Shown here piece by piece: positions 26,115 through 36,425 of a stretch of 64,000 nt of DNA. Both the position numbers and the translations under genes were made by a program. Position 1 is the stretch's first letter. Every line of letters starts with the position of its first letter. This DNA comes from Palsa-504 sp050011155. GTDB lineage: Bacteria; Actinomycetota; Actinomycetes; Streptosporangiales; Streptosporangiaceae. The notes under the pieces are model-generated. The model worked only from the letters and a program-made list of their open reading frames with translations, did no database searches and had not been told where the DNA came from. The stretch spans positions 1 through 64,000 of the forward strand of contig JBEKJP010000012.1 in assembly GCA_050011155.1 (NCBI GenBank). Direction: 5' to 3'.

Positions 26115-27671
26115 ATGCCGGAATTTCGCGACATGATCCCGGGCACGCAGGTCAGCGTGAGCCAGCCCTCACTAGCCGGCCTGCAGGCCGCGATGGCCGC
26201 TGGCACGCTCAGCTCCGTCGCCCTGACCGGCTTCTACCTGCAGCGCATCGAGCGCCTTAACCCCGCCCTGCACGCGGTCATCACGGTGAACCCGCAGGCC
26301 TCGGCCGAGGCCGCGGCCAGCGACACCGCGCGCGCCGCCGGCCGGCCGCGGGGTCCGCTCGAGGGCATCCCCGTGCTGGTCAAGGACAACGTCCAGGTGG
26401 CGGGCATGCCGACCACGGCCGGCTCGCCCGCCCTGCTCACCGCCGAACCGGGTGATGCCTTCCTGGTCTCCCGGCTGCGCGCGGCCGGCGCGGTGATCAT
26501 CGGCAAGGCCAACCTGTCCGAGTGGGCCAACTTCCGGTCCACCCACTCGACCAGCGGCTGGTCCACGCTCGGCGGCCAGACCGCCAACCCCTACGCGCTG
26601 GACCGCAACCCGTCCGGCTCCAGCTCGGGGTCCGCCGCCGGGGTGGCGGCCGGGCTGGCGCCGCTCGCCGTCGGCACCGAGACCGACGGCTCGATCGTCG
26701 CCCCGGCCAGCGCCTGCGGGGTCGTCGGCATCAAGCCCACCAACGGCCTGGTCAGCCGCCGGGGCATCGTCCCGATCTCGCCGGTACAGGACACCGCCGG
26801 GCCGATGGCGGCTTCGGTCGCGGACGCGGCGGCGCTGCTGGCCGTGCTGGCCGCCGCCGACCCCGAAGACCCCGTCTCAGCCGCCGAGAACGAATTGGCC
26901 GAACGGGCCGGGGTTGACCCATCCGGTGCCTCTTACACGCATGCCCTCGACGTCGCCGCGCTCGAGGGTGCCCGGCTCGGTATCTGGCGCGACGGGTCGG
27001 CCGGGGCCGACCCGGTCACCGTCGCGGTGCTCGATGAGGCGGTCGCCCGGCTGCGCTCGCTCGGCGCCACCGTCGTCGACCCGGTGTCGCTGCCGGAGGC
27101 GCAGAAGATCGGCGAGCCGGAGTTCGCCGCGCTGCGCTACGAGTTCAAGTACGGGATCAACGCCTACCTGTCCTACGTCGCGGAGTTCAGCACCGGCGGC
27201 AAGCTCCCGGGATCGCTGGCCGAACTGATCGACTTCAACCAGCGGAACGCGGACCTGGTGCTCTCCCGCTTCGGCCAGCAGATCTTCGAGGAGGCCGAGG
27301 CGACGAGCGGCGACCTGGCCGATCCCGGGTACCTGGTCGCGCGGCGGGACGCCACCCGGCTCGCCCGCGCCGCCATCTCCACCCCGCTGGCCGATCATGA
27401 CCTGGAGGCCATCGTGTCGCTGACCGCGAACCCGGCCTGCCTGACCGACTACGTGCTCGGCGACCACGACGTGTTCCACACCTCGAGCCCGGCCGCGGTG
27501 GCCGGCTGCCCGTCGGTCACGGTGCCGGCCGGGTACGTGTCAGGGCTGCCGGTCGGCCTGTCCTTCTTCGGCCCCCGCTGGACCGAGCCGCGCCTGATCG
27601 CCATGGCCTACGCCTTCGAGCAGGCCACCCAGATCCGCCAGCCCCCCGGTCTCGCCCCCGGCATCCGCTAG
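26115..27671 (+). CDS. Amidase-signature family hydrolase
   Basis: 518-residue amidase. The Ser-cisSer-Lys triad is visible: Lys90 (VLVKDN), Ser170 in NPSGSSSGSAAG and nucleophile Ser193 in GTETDGSIVAPAS. No signal peptide is seen, so it is probably cytosolic. Members cleave carboxylic amides or serve as GatA in tRNA amidation. The absence of gatC/gatB neighbours and the sequence divergence argue for a catabolic amidase. It follows an IclR regulator, a usual arrangement for substrate-induced catabolic genes. Confidence 0.9.
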   Translation: MPEFRDMIPGTQVSVSQPSLAGLQAAMAAGTLSSVALTGFYLQRIERLNPALHAVITVNPQASAEAAASDTARAAGRPRGPLEGIPVLVKDNVQVAGMPTTAGSPALLTAEPGDAFLVSRLRAAGAVIIGKANLSEWANFRSTHSTSGWSTLGGQTANPYALDRNPSGSSSGSAAGVAAGLAPLAVGTETDGSIVAPASACGVVGIKPTNGLVSRRGIVPISPVQDTAGPMAASVADAAALLAVLAAADPEDPVSAAENELAERAGVDPSGASYTHALDVAALEGARLGIWRDGSAGADPVTVAVLDEAVARLRSLGATVVDPVSLPEAQKIGEPEFAALRYEFKYGINAYLSYVAEFSTGGKLPGSLAELIDFNQRNADLVLSRFGQQIFEEAEATSGDLADPGYLVARRDATRLARAAISTPLADHDLEAIVSLTANPACLTDYVLGDHDVFHTSSPAAVAGCPSVTVPAGYVSGLPVGLSFFGPRWTEPRLIAMAYAFEQATQIRQPPGLAPGIR

Positions 27672-27718
27672 CGCTACCTCCGCCAGCCCCGTGCATGGCG
27701 CGCGATAACCTGACGAAC

Positions 27719-29101
27719 ATGGAGTCTTGGCGCCGCGCGGGTGTCCCCGTGCTGCCGGGGAGCGGCCAGGCGCCGCGGCTGCACGATACGGCCACCGGCG
27801 AACTGGTCCCGGCCTCGACGGGCCCGGTGGCCACGCTGTACGCCTGCGGCATCACCCCGTACGACGCCACGCACATGGGGCACGCGGCCACCTACACAGC
27901 CTGGGACCTGCTGGTCCGGGCCTGGCTGGACGCCCGGGACACGGTCGTCTACGTACAGAACGTCACCGACGTCGACGACCCGCTGCTTGAGCGGGCCGAC
28001 CGGGACGGCGAGGACTGGCGCGAGCTGGCCCGACGTGAGACCCAGCGGTACCGCGGGGACATGGAGGCGCTGCGCGTCCTGCCGCCTGACTACCTGATCG
28101 GGGCGGTCGAGGCGCTGCCGGTGATCGAGCGGTTCAGCGCCCGGATGGCCGACCGGGGGGCCCTGTACAACGTGGACGAGGACGTCTACTTCGCCCGGTC
28201 GGCGGACCAGGAGTTCGGCGCGCTCTCCGGGCCGGGCACGCCCAGCGGCTACGACCTGGCCGAGATGGCCGAGATCGCCGCGGAGCGAGGCGGCGACCCG
28301 GACCGTCCCGGCAAGAAAGACCCGCTCGACGTGCTGGTCTGGCGGGCCGAACGGCCCGGCGAGCCGGCCTGGGCGTCGCGGTTCGGGCGCGGGCGTCCCG
28401 GCTGGCACGTCGAGTGCGCGGCGATCGCCGCCGAGTTCCTGGGGAACGCCTTCGACGTCCAGGCCGGCGGCTCCGACCTGGTGTTCCCGCACCACGAGAT
28501 GAGCGCCTCGCACGCCCGGGTGGCGCTGCTGGCCCTTCCTCATCCGGGGGGACCCATCCCCCCGGATTCCCCTGGGGGAAGGACGACCCCCCCGAGCCTT
28601 CCCGGCGCGGGCCGGGCCCAGGCCGAGGGCGTGTTCGCCCGGGTGTACGTCCACGCCGGGATGGTCAGCTACCTGGGCGAGAAGATGTCCAAGTCGCTGG
28701 GGAACCTGGTCTTCGTGAGCCGCCTGGTGGCGGACGGGACGGATCCCATGGCCATCCGGATGGCCCTGCTCGCGCACCACTACCGCTCCGACTGGGAATG
28801 GACCGAGGCCGGCCTCGACGCCGCCCAGGCCCGGCTGGACCGCTGGCGCGCCGCCGTGGCCCACGTCGAGGCCGGGGGGACGCCGCCCGGGGCCGCCCCG
28901 TCGAACGCGGCTGAGATGGTGCTTTCCGGTGTGCGCACGCGGATCCGTGACGACCTCGACGCCCCGGGCGCGCTGGCCGTGGTCGACCGGTGGACCGACG
29001 CCCTGCTGGCCACGCAGCCCACCGGCCTTACCCCGGCCGACCTGGCAGGCGCCCGCCTCGTCCGGGACACCGTGGACGCCTTGCTCGGTATCACCCTGTA
29101 G
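27719..29101 (+). CDS. mshC: Cysteine:glucosaminyl-inositol ligase of mycothiol biosynthesis
   Basis: Ligates cysteine to GlcN-inositol, the third dedicated step of mycothiol synthesis; a class I CysRS paralogue. ATG 27719 (MESWRRAGVPVLPG) matches the usual MshC start. It has the family sequence YACGITPYDATHMGHA (HIGH equivalent), VQNVTDVDDPLLERA, GWHVECAAIA with a zinc-ligand Cys, and the KMSKS loop EKMSKSLGN. Length is 460 residues against the usual 410 or so. Part of the excess is a Pro/Gly-rich insertion at about residues 272-305, encoded by hairpin-forming DNA. Confidence 0.93.
   Translation: MESWRRAGVPVLPGSGQAPRLHDTATGELVPASTGPVATLYACGITPYDATHMGHAATYTAWDLLVRAWLDARDTVVYVQNVTDVDDPLLERADRDGEDWRELARRETQRYRGDMEALRVLPPDYLIGAVEALPVIERFSARMADRGALYNVDEDVYFARSADQEFGALSGPGTPSGYDLAEMAEIAAERGGDPDRPGKKDPLDVLVWRAERPGEPAWASRFGRGRPGWHVECAAIAAEFLGNAFDVQAGGSDLVFPHHEMSASHARVALLALPHPGGPIPPDSPGGRTTPPSLPGAGRAQAEGVFARVYVHAGMVSYLGEKMSKSLGNLVFVSRLVADGTDPMAIRMALLAHHYRSDWEWTEAGLDAAQARLDRWRAAVAHVEAGGTPPGAAPSNAAEMVLSGVRTRIRDDLDAPGALAVVDRWTDALLATQPTGLTPADLAGARLVRDTVDALLGITL
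28542..28580. repeat. Palindromic insertion within mshC
   Basis: ATCCGGGGGG (28542-28551) pairs perfectly with CCCCCCGGAT (28558-28567). This is immediately followed by TTCCCC-TG-GGGGAA. The segment encodes a low-complexity loop absent from typical MshC proteins. Confidence 0.85.
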
Positions 29102-29145
29102 CGCATCCATCGCAGGATCCCTTTGTCAAGACCCCAAATGACATC

Positions 29146-29182
29146 TGTGGATAACTCTCCGTTGCCGCCCACGTTATCCACA
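29146..29182. promoter_or_regulatory. Two perfect DnaA-box sequences, inverted
   Basis: TGTGGATAAC (29146-29155) and GTTATCCACA (29173-29182) form a perfect 10-bp inverted repeat. Each contains TTATCCACA, the canonical DnaA box. They lie 50 bases before the DUF4192 gene. DnaA binding is inference. Confidence 0.6.
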
Positions 29183-29231
29183 GCCGCCTCAGCCGGGTCC
29201 GCGCCGCCCCGCGCCCCCGCAACCTGGCAGC

Positions 29232-30461
<1,230 letters not shown>

Positions 30462-30616
30462 GGTCAGGGAAATACGCCTGAGGTGACGGTGGCAAAAGGG
30501 GCGGGCAGGCGCCCGTATACACTGCCTGAGATGTTGGCATTAGTACGTATCCCGCCCGTTTGTCCGTCGTCGGTCGTTTCCATAATGGGTGACAGCCCTT
30601 TACCGGAAGGATGCCC

Positions 30617-32008
30617 ATGCTGGATGCCCGCACGGCCAATGGCGAGCACGAGGCTGCGGTGGCCCGGCTGCGGGCGGCCTACGCCGCCGCGCCGCCGGGC
30701 GCGCCGGTACGGCTGGCCAAGCGCACCTCTAACCTGTTCAGGTTCCGCGAGGCCTCCGGCGGCACCGGGCCCGCCCTGCTGGACGTCTCCGCGTTCGGCC
30801 ACGTGCTGTCCGTCGACCCCGCCACCCGGACCGCCCGGGTCGGGGGCATGACCACCTACGAGAATCTCTGCGCCGCGACGCTCCCGCACCAGCTGATGCC
30901 GCTGGTCGTGCCCCAGCTCAAGACGATCACCCTCGGCGGCGCCGTCACCGGGCTCGGCATCGAGTCCACCTCGCTGCGCAGCGGCATGCCGCACGAGTCG
31001 GTCACCGAGATGGAGATCCTGACCGGTGACGGCCGGGTCGTCCGCGCCACCGCCGATAACGAGTACGCCGACCTGTTCCGCGGCTTCCCGAATTCCTACG
31101 GCACCCTGGGCTACAGCCTTTCGCTCACCATCGAGCTCGAGCCGGTCCGGCCGTTCGTGCACCTGCGCCACTTCCCGTTCGGCACGGCGGAGGCCTGCAT
31201 GGAGGCGGTCAGCCAGATCGCCGCGGAGGGTGCCTACCAGGGGCACCGGGCCGATTTCGTCGACGGGACCGTGTTCGGCCCCGGTGAGCTCTACCTCACG
31301 GTCGGCGCGTTCAGCGACGTGGCCCCGTGGCGCAGTGACTACGCCGGCCAGCAGATCTACTACCAGTCGGTCAGGCGGGACAAAGAAGACTTCCTCACCA
31401 TCCGCGACTACCTCTGGCGCTGGGACACCGACTGGTTCTGGTGCTCGCGCCCCTTCGGCGTGCAGAAACCGATGGTCAGAAGGTTCTGGCCGCGCCGCTA
31501 CCGGCGCTCGGACGTATACCGCAAGCTGGTCGCCCTGGACCGCACCTACAACCTGAGTGGCCGCATCGACGCCCGGCGGGGCCTCCCGGCCCGGGAGGCG
31601 GTGATACAGGACGTCGAGATACCGGTCGAACGTGGTGCCGATTTCCTGCGGTTCTTCCAGGGGAATGTGGGAATGAGTCCGGTATGGATGTGCCCGCTGC
31701 GGCTGCGCGGCGAGCGCTCCTGGCCCCTCTACCCACTGCGGCCCGGCGAGGTGTACGTGAACTTCGGGTTCTGGGGGACTGTGCCGCTGCCGTCCGGCCG
31801 GAAGCCGGCCGATGGCTACTACAACCGCCTGGTCGAGGACGAGGTCGGCAAGCTGGGCGGACACAAATCGCTGTACTCCACGTCGTTCTACGCCGAAGAC
31901 GAGTTCTACGAGCGCTACAACGGCGAGGCGTACCGCGCCCTCAAACGCGCCTACGACGGCGAGGGCCGCCTGCTCGGCCTGTATGAGAAATGCGTCAGGG
32001 GACGCTGA
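30617..32008 (+). CDS. tmsA: FAD-binding oxidoreductase of 10-methyl fatty acid synthesis
   Basis: 463 residues. ATG 30617 is preferred over 30611 because GGAAGG sits six bases upstream. The FAD-binding type-4 domain has VGGMTTYENLC and TLGGAVTGLGIESTS, followed by a DHCR24-like C-terminal half. Such proteins next to a cyclopropane-synthase-like methyltransferase are the reductase (TmsA/BfaA) that converts a 10-methylene acyl chain to 10-methyl, using NADPH, as in tuberculostearic acid synthesis. The partner starts 18 bp downstream, which strongly supports the assignment. Acts on phospholipid acyl chains at the membrane face. Confidence 0.87.
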   Translation: MLDARTANGEHEAAVARLRAAYAAAPPGAPVRLAKRTSNLFRFREASGGTGPALLDVSAFGHVLSVDPATRTARVGGMTTYENLCAATLPHQLMPLVVPQLKTITLGGAVTGLGIESTSLRSGMPHESVTEMEILTGDGRVVRATADNEYADLFRGFPNSYGTLGYSLSLTIELEPVRPFVHLRHFPFGTAEACMEAVSQIAAEGAYQGHRADFVDGTVFGPGELYLTVGAFSDVAPWRSDYAGQQIYYQSVRRDKEDFLTIRDYLWRWDTDWFWCSRPFGVQKPMVRRFWPRRYRRSDVYRKLVALDRTYNLSGRIDARRGLPAREAVIQDVEIPVERGADFLRFFQGNVGMSPVWMCPLRLRGERSWPLYPLRPGEVYVNFGFWGTVPLPSGRKPADGYYNRLVEDEVGKLGGHKSLYSTSFYAEDEFYERYNGEAYRALKRAYDGEGRLLGLYEKCVRGR

Positions 32009-32026
32009 CCGGAAGGAACGGATGCG

Positions 32027-33304
32027 ATGGCACTGGCTGAGGTCTTCGAGGCATTCGCGGGCCCGGAAGCCCCGGTGGAGTTCACAGCCTTTGACGGGAG
32101 TCATGCAGGGAAACCCGGCTCCCCGGTAAAGATCACGGTCCGCTCGCCAGCGGCCGTGGCCTACCTAGCCCAGGCGCCCGGCGGCCTCGGGCTGGCCCGG
32201 GCCTACGTGGCCGGGCAGCTTGATGTCGAGGGGGACATGTACGAAGCCCTCGCCCGGATGACGAAGGCTCAGTCCATCGACATGACCATGGCGGAGAAGC
32301 TGCACCTGCTGCGGGCGCTCGGCGGCCCCAAGCTGCTGGTGCACCGGCTGCCGCCACCGCCGCAGGAGGTCAGGCAGCACCGCCGCTTGCTGGCCGGGCG
32401 GCTGCACTCCAAGACCCGGGACGCCAAGGCGATCTCCCACCACTACGACGTGTCGAACCGGTTCTACGAGTGGGTGCTCGGCCCGTCGATGGCGTACACC
32501 TGCGCCTGCTATCCCCGCGAGAACGCGACGCTGGAGGAAGCGCAGGCGACCAAGTTCGACCTGGTCGCCCGCAAGCTCGGGCTCAAGGCGGGCATGCGGC
32601 TCCTCGACGTCGGCTGCGGCTGGGGCGGCATGGTGATGCACGCCGCGCGCGAGTACGGCGTCAAGGCGCTCGGCGTCACGCTGTCCGCCCAGCAGGCCGC
32701 GTGGGCCCAGGAGGCGATCGAGCGGGAGGGACTGTCTCACCTGGCCGAGGTGCGGCACCTGGATTACCGCGACGTGCCGGAGACCGGCTTCGACGCGGTC
32801 AGCTCCATCGGGCTGACCGAGCACATCGGCAAGCAGAACCTGCCGTCCTACTTCTCCTTCCTGTACGGAAAGCTCAAGGACGGCGGGCGGCTGCTCAACC
32901 ACTGCATCACCCGGGAAAACAACCTCGCGCCCCCCATCCGCAAGAACGGGTTCATCAACCGGTACGTCTTCCCCGACGGGGAACTCGAGGGCCCCGGCTA
33001 CCTGATCTCGCTCATGCACGACACCGGCTTCGAGGTCAGGCACGAGGAGAACCTGCGCGAGCACTACGCCAAGACCCTGGCCGCCTGGGGCGCCAACCTG
33101 GACGCGCACTGGACCGAGGCGGTCCGGGAGGTCGGCCTGGGCACCGCCCGGGTGTGGCGCCTGTACATGGCCGGCTCCCGGCTAGCCTTCGACCGCAACC
33201 ACATCGAGTTGCACCAGGTGCTGGGCGTGCGGCTGGCGGCCGACGGGACTTCGGGCATGCCGCTGCGGCCCGACTGGGAGCAGCCCCGGATGCTGACTAA
33301 CTAG
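32027..33304 (+). CDS. tmsB: SAM-dependent methyltransferase of 10-methyl fatty acid synthesis (CFA-synthase family)
   Basis: 425 residues from ATG 32027, with AAGGAAC upstream. It belongs to the cyclopropane-fatty-acid synthase family: SHHYDVSNRFYEWVLG, the SAM loop LLDVGCGWGG, SIGLTEHIG, and INRYVFPDGEL. In this genetic context it should methylate the double bond of oleoyl phospholipids to a 10-methylene intermediate, which TmsA then reduces. A stand-alone CFA synthase is the alternative; the tight tmsA linkage argues against it. Confidence 0.87.
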   Translation: MALAEVFEAFAGPEAPVEFTAFDGSHAGKPGSPVKITVRSPAAVAYLAQAPGGLGLARAYVAGQLDVEGDMYEALARMTKAQSIDMTMAEKLHLLRALGGPKLLVHRLPPPPQEVRQHRRLLAGRLHSKTRDAKAISHHYDVSNRFYEWVLGPSMAYTCACYPRENATLEEAQATKFDLVARKLGLKAGMRLLDVGCGWGGMVMHAAREYGVKALGVTLSAQQAAWAQEAIEREGLSHLAEVRHLDYRDVPETGFDAVSSIGLTEHIGKQNLPSYFSFLYGKLKDGGRLLNHCITRENNLAPPIRKNGFINRYVFPDGELEGPGYLISLMHDTGFEVRHEENLREHYAKTLAAWGANLDAHWTEAVREVGLGTARVWRLYMAGSRLAFDRNHIELHQVLGVRLAADGTSGMPLRPDWEQPRMLTN

Positions 33305-33524
33305 CCAGCCGAACGGGCCGCGCTTTCCGCCCCGGCGCCGCCATCAGTACCGGTGGCGCCGTCAGCCCTTGGATCTCGACGGGGACGTCGAGCATCCCGC
33401 CCCGCCCCATCCGCCGTCCAGCCAAGGCGAGCTCGTGGAACTGGGCGGGATCCCGCGCGCCGGGGAAGCGGCACGCGATGCCGATGATCGCGACCGGCTC
33501 ACCATGGTCCCCCCAGCCGTCCAT
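33297..33524 (-). pseudogene. Fragment of a polyketide ketosynthase N-terminus
   Basis: A 75-residue frame from ATG 33524. Residues 9-24 (EPVAIIGIACRFPGAR) are the unmistakable start of a modular PKS ketosynthase domain, and DPAQFHELALAGR follows the same pattern. The match dissolves after about 40 residues and no Cys active site or further PKS follows. The tail overlaps the end of tmsB by eight bases. Probably a scrap of a lost PKS gene. It could still be expressed as a tiny protein, but no function is suggested. Confidence 0.6.
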
Positions 33525-33706
33525 TACCCTCCGTCACGCCACTGGATCCCTCAGTAGGAATAGGTCCTGTCTGGCAGCCGGTCAAGGGGAATGGCGAGAC
33601 ACGCTGATATCCGCGTGCGCATGAACTTCCGTACGTGATGCCGGCGTTCGTCCCGCTCTGCGCTGGCGCCGGGCCGGATGCACCACACGTGCGCTATCCT
33701 GTGCCC

Positions 33707-33736
33707 ATGCGTGCCGTCCGGCTGCTTCTTATCTAG
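33707..33736 (+). CDS. Leucine-rich leader peptide of the leuS attenuator
   Basis: ATG-CGT-GCC-GTC-CGG-CTG-CTT-CTT-ATC-TAG encodes MRAVRLLLI. Three consecutive Leu codons, two of them CTT (rare in this GC-rich genome), lie immediately before a hairpin whose first base is in the stop codon. The arrangement is that of a ribosome-mediated attenuator sensing charged tRNA-Leu. Confidence 0.75.
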   Translation: MRAVRLLLI

Positions 33737-33790
33737 CCGCGCCGACCTACCGTCGTTGGCGCGGCTGCCCCTCGTCTCGAGGGGCGTTTT
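33736..33790 (+). promoter_or_regulatory. leuS leader hairpins and intrinsic terminator
   Basis: Hairpin one pairs GCCGCGCC (33736-33743) with GGCGCGGC (33758-33765). Directly after it, GCCCCTCG-TCT-CGAGGGGC (33767-33785) plus GTTTTC forms a textbook intrinsic terminator 54 bases before the leuS start. Ribosome stalling on the Leu codons would be expected to disturb the first hairpin and so affect termination; the alternative pairing is not obvious by eye. Confidence 0.75.
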
Positions 33791-33843
33791 CATTGCAGGC
33801 GGCTACCACCCGCGGGCCGGACAGAATCAATGGTGAGGAAACA

Positions 33844-36354
33844 ATGACAGCGGCCGAGAGCGCTGACCTGGCGCAGCGCTATGACCCCCGGGACGTTCAG
33901 GAGAAGTGGCAGGCGCGCTGGGCGGAGCTGGAGCCGTTCCGCGCCGGCGAGGATCCCGCTGATCCCCGCGAGCGGTTCTACCTGGTGGACATGTTCCCGT
34001 ACCCGTCCGGTGACCTGCACATGGGTCACGCCGAGGCGTATGCCATCGGCGACGCCCTGGCCCGCTACCACTTCCTGCGCGGCCGGAACGTGCTGCACCC
34101 GATCGGCTGGGATGCCTTCGGCCTGCCCGCCGAGAACGCCGCCATCAGGAACAACACGCACCCAGCGGACTGGACATACGCCAACATCGAGACCCAGGCG
34201 GCCTCGTTCCGGCGGTACGCGACCTCGTTCGACTGGAGCCGCAGGCTGCAGACCTGCGATCCCTCCTACTACCACTGGAACCAGTGGCTGTTCCTGCGGT
34301 TCTACGAGCGCAGCCTGGCTTACCGCCGGGATGGGTACGTCAACTGGTGTCCCGTGGACCAGACCGTCCTGGCCAACGAGCAGGTCATCGCCGGGAAGTG
34401 CGAGCGCTGCGGCGCCGACGTGGTGCGGCGGATGCTGAACCAGTGGTACTTCAAGATCACCGAGTACGCCGACAGGCTACTCGAGGACGCCAAGCAGCTC
34501 GAGGGCTCCTGGCCGGACCGCGTCCTGCTGATGCAGCGCAACTGGATCGGCCGCTCCGAGGGCGCCGAGGTCAGCTTCGCGATCGAGGGCCGCGACGAGC
34601 CGGTCACGGTGTTCACCACCAGGCCCGACACGCTGTACGGGGCCACGTTCTTCGTGGTGGCGGCCGACTCGCCGCTGGCCGAACAGGTCTGCGCCCCGGA
34701 CCGGCTGCCCGAGCTCCGCGCCTACGTGGAGCAGGTCACGAAGCTCACCGACATCGAGCGGCAGTCCACCGAACGTGAGAAGACCGGCGTCTTCCTGGGC
34801 CGGCACGCGGTCAACCCGGTCAACGGCGAGCTGATCCCGGTGTGGGCCGCCGACTACGTGCTGCCCGACTACGGCACCGGCGCGATCATGGCGGTGCCCG
34901 CGCACGACCAGCGGGACCTGGACTTCGCCCGCGCCTACGGGCTCGATGTCCGGGTCGTGGTGGACACCGGCCTGCCGGACCCGGCGCAGACCTGGGTCGC
35001 GACCCCCGGCGACGGCCAGCTGGTGAACTCGGGCCCGCTCGACGGGATGGCTAAGGCCGAGGCGATCGCCGCGATCATCGCTCGTCTGGAGGACAAAGGT
35101 CAGGGGCGGGCCGCGGTCAACTACCGGCTGCGCGACTGGCTGGTCTCCCGGCAGCGCTTCTGGGGCACCCCGATCCCGATCATCCACTGCCCGTCCTGCG
35201 GCCAGGTGCCGGTCCCCGATGACCAGCTCCCAGTGGAGCTGCCCGACCTGCGCGGCCAGGACCTGGTGCCCAGGGGGGTGTCGCCGCTGGCCGCGGCCGA
35301 GGACTGGGTGAACGTGGCCTGCCCGTCCTGCGGTGAGCCGGCCAAGCGGGACACGGACACCATGGACACGTTCGTGGACTCCTCCTGGTACATGTTCCGG
35401 TACTGCTCGCCCGGCTACGCCGACGGCCCGTTCGACGCGGCTGAGGTACGCCGCTGGGCGCCGGTCGACATGTACGTGGGCGGCGTGGAGCACGCCATCT
35501 TGCACCTGCTGTACAGCAGGTTCTTCACCAAGATCCTCTACGACATGGGCTTGATCGAGTTCACCGAGCCGTTCACCCGGCTGATCAACCAGGGCCAGGT
35601 GATCAACCACGGGAAGGCGATGTCCAAGTCGCTCGGCAACGGCGTCGACCTCGGCCAGCAGCTCGAGCGGTTCGGCGTCGATGCGATCCGGCTGACCATG
35701 ATCTTCGCCAGCCCGCCGGAAGACGACATCGACTGGGCCGACATGAACCCGGAGGCGATGGTCAAGTTCCTCGGCCGGGTCTGGCGGATCGCCGCCGACG
35801 TGGCCGACGCGGACCGCGGGACTGGGGAACAGCGAGCCGGGGGTCATGCGCCCGCCGCGGGCGATACGGAGCTGCGCCGGGTCACCCACCGGACCATCGA
35901 TGAAGTCACCCGCCAGGTAGAGGCATATCACCTGAACGTGGCCGTGGCCCGGTTGATGGAGCTGGTCAGCGCCACGCGCAAGGCCATCGACTCTGGCCCG
36001 GGAGCGGCTGACCCGTCCGTCCGCGAGGCGGCGGAGACGCTGGCCGTCCTGGTGTCGCTGTTCGCGCCGTACACCGCCGAGGAGACCTGGCAGCTGCTCG
36101 GGCGCGAGGCGTCGGTGGCCCGGGCCACCTGGCCCGCCGCGGACCAGGCGCTGCTCACCCAGGAGAAGGTGACGTGCGTGGTGCAAGTCAACGGCAAGGT
36201 CCGCGACAAGCTCGAGGTCTCGCCGGAGATCGGGGAGAACGAGCTGCGCGAGCTTGCCCTGGTGGCGCCCGGAGTCGTTCGTGTGCTCGGTGAGGCGCGG
36301 GTAAGCCGGGTCATCGTACGGGCGCCCAAGCTCGTCAGCATCGTCGCGGCGTAG
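33844..36354 (+). CDS. leuS: Leucyl-tRNA synthetase
   Basis: 836 residues from ATG 33844 (GAGGA upstream). Class I synthetase: the HIGH motif appears as YPSGDLHMGHA and the KMSKS loop as AMSKSLGNG. The large CP1 editing domain lies between them (TTRPDTLYGATF), and zinc-type CxxC pairs occur (CPSCG twice). The C-terminal anticodon-binding region ends with the usual VQVNGKVRDKLEV block. It charges tRNA-Leu in the cytosol. An upstream leader peptide and terminator indicate regulation by leucine supply. It converges with lexA across a shared hairpin. Confidence 0.97.
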   Translation: MTAAESADLAQRYDPRDVQEKWQARWAELEPFRAGEDPADPRERFYLVDMFPYPSGDLHMGHAEAYAIGDALARYHFLRGRNVLHPIGWDAFGLPAENAAIRNNTHPADWTYANIETQAASFRRYATSFDWSRRLQTCDPSYYHWNQWLFLRFYERSLAYRRDGYVNWCPVDQTVLANEQVIAGKCERCGADVVRRMLNQWYFKITEYADRLLEDAKQLEGSWPDRVLLMQRNWIGRSEGAEVSFAIEGRDEPVTVFTTRPDTLYGATFFVVAADSPLAEQVCAPDRLPELRAYVEQVTKLTDIERQSTEREKTGVFLGRHAVNPVNGELIPVWAADYVLPDYGTGAIMAVPAHDQRDLDFARAYGLDVRVVVDTGLPDPAQTWVATPGDGQLVNSGPLDGMAKAEAIAAIIARLEDKGQGRAAVNYRLRDWLVSRQRFWGTPIPIIHCPSCGQVPVPDDQLPVELPDLRGQDLVPRGVSPLAAAEDWVNVACPSCGEPAKRDTDTMDTFVDSSWYMFRYCSPGYADGPFDAAEVRRWAPVDMYVGGVEHAILHLLYSRFFTKILYDMGLIEFTEPFTRLINQGQVINHGKAMSKSLGNGVDLGQQLERFGVDAIRLTMIFASPPEDDIDWADMNPEAMVKFLGRVWRIAADVADADRGTGEQRAGGHAPAAGDTELRRVTHRTIDEVTRQVEAYHLNVAVARLMELVSATRKAIDSGPGAADPSVREAAETLAVLVSLFAPYTAEETWQLLGREASVARATWPAADQALLTQEKVTCVVQVNGKVRDKLEVSPEIGENELRELALVAPGVVRVLGEARVSRVIVRAPKLVSIVAA

Positions 36355-36365
36355 CCCGGTCCCGG

Positions 36366-36391
36366 CGGGCCGCGTCCTCGGACGCGGCCCG
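36366..36391. terminator. Bidirectional terminator hairpin between leuS and lexA
   Basis: A 12-bp perfect stem (CGGGCCGCGTCC / GGACGCGGCCCG) with a 2-nt loop lies between the two convergent stops. Confidence 0.75.
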
Positions 36392-36425
36392 GCTCGGACA
36401 CCCGCTCGGACAGTCTTGTTCCGGC

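Noticed and set aside
33551..33793. 80-codon minus-strand ORF across the leuS leader.
   Set aside because: It runs through the leader peptide and terminator, which are better supported, and has no family resemblance.
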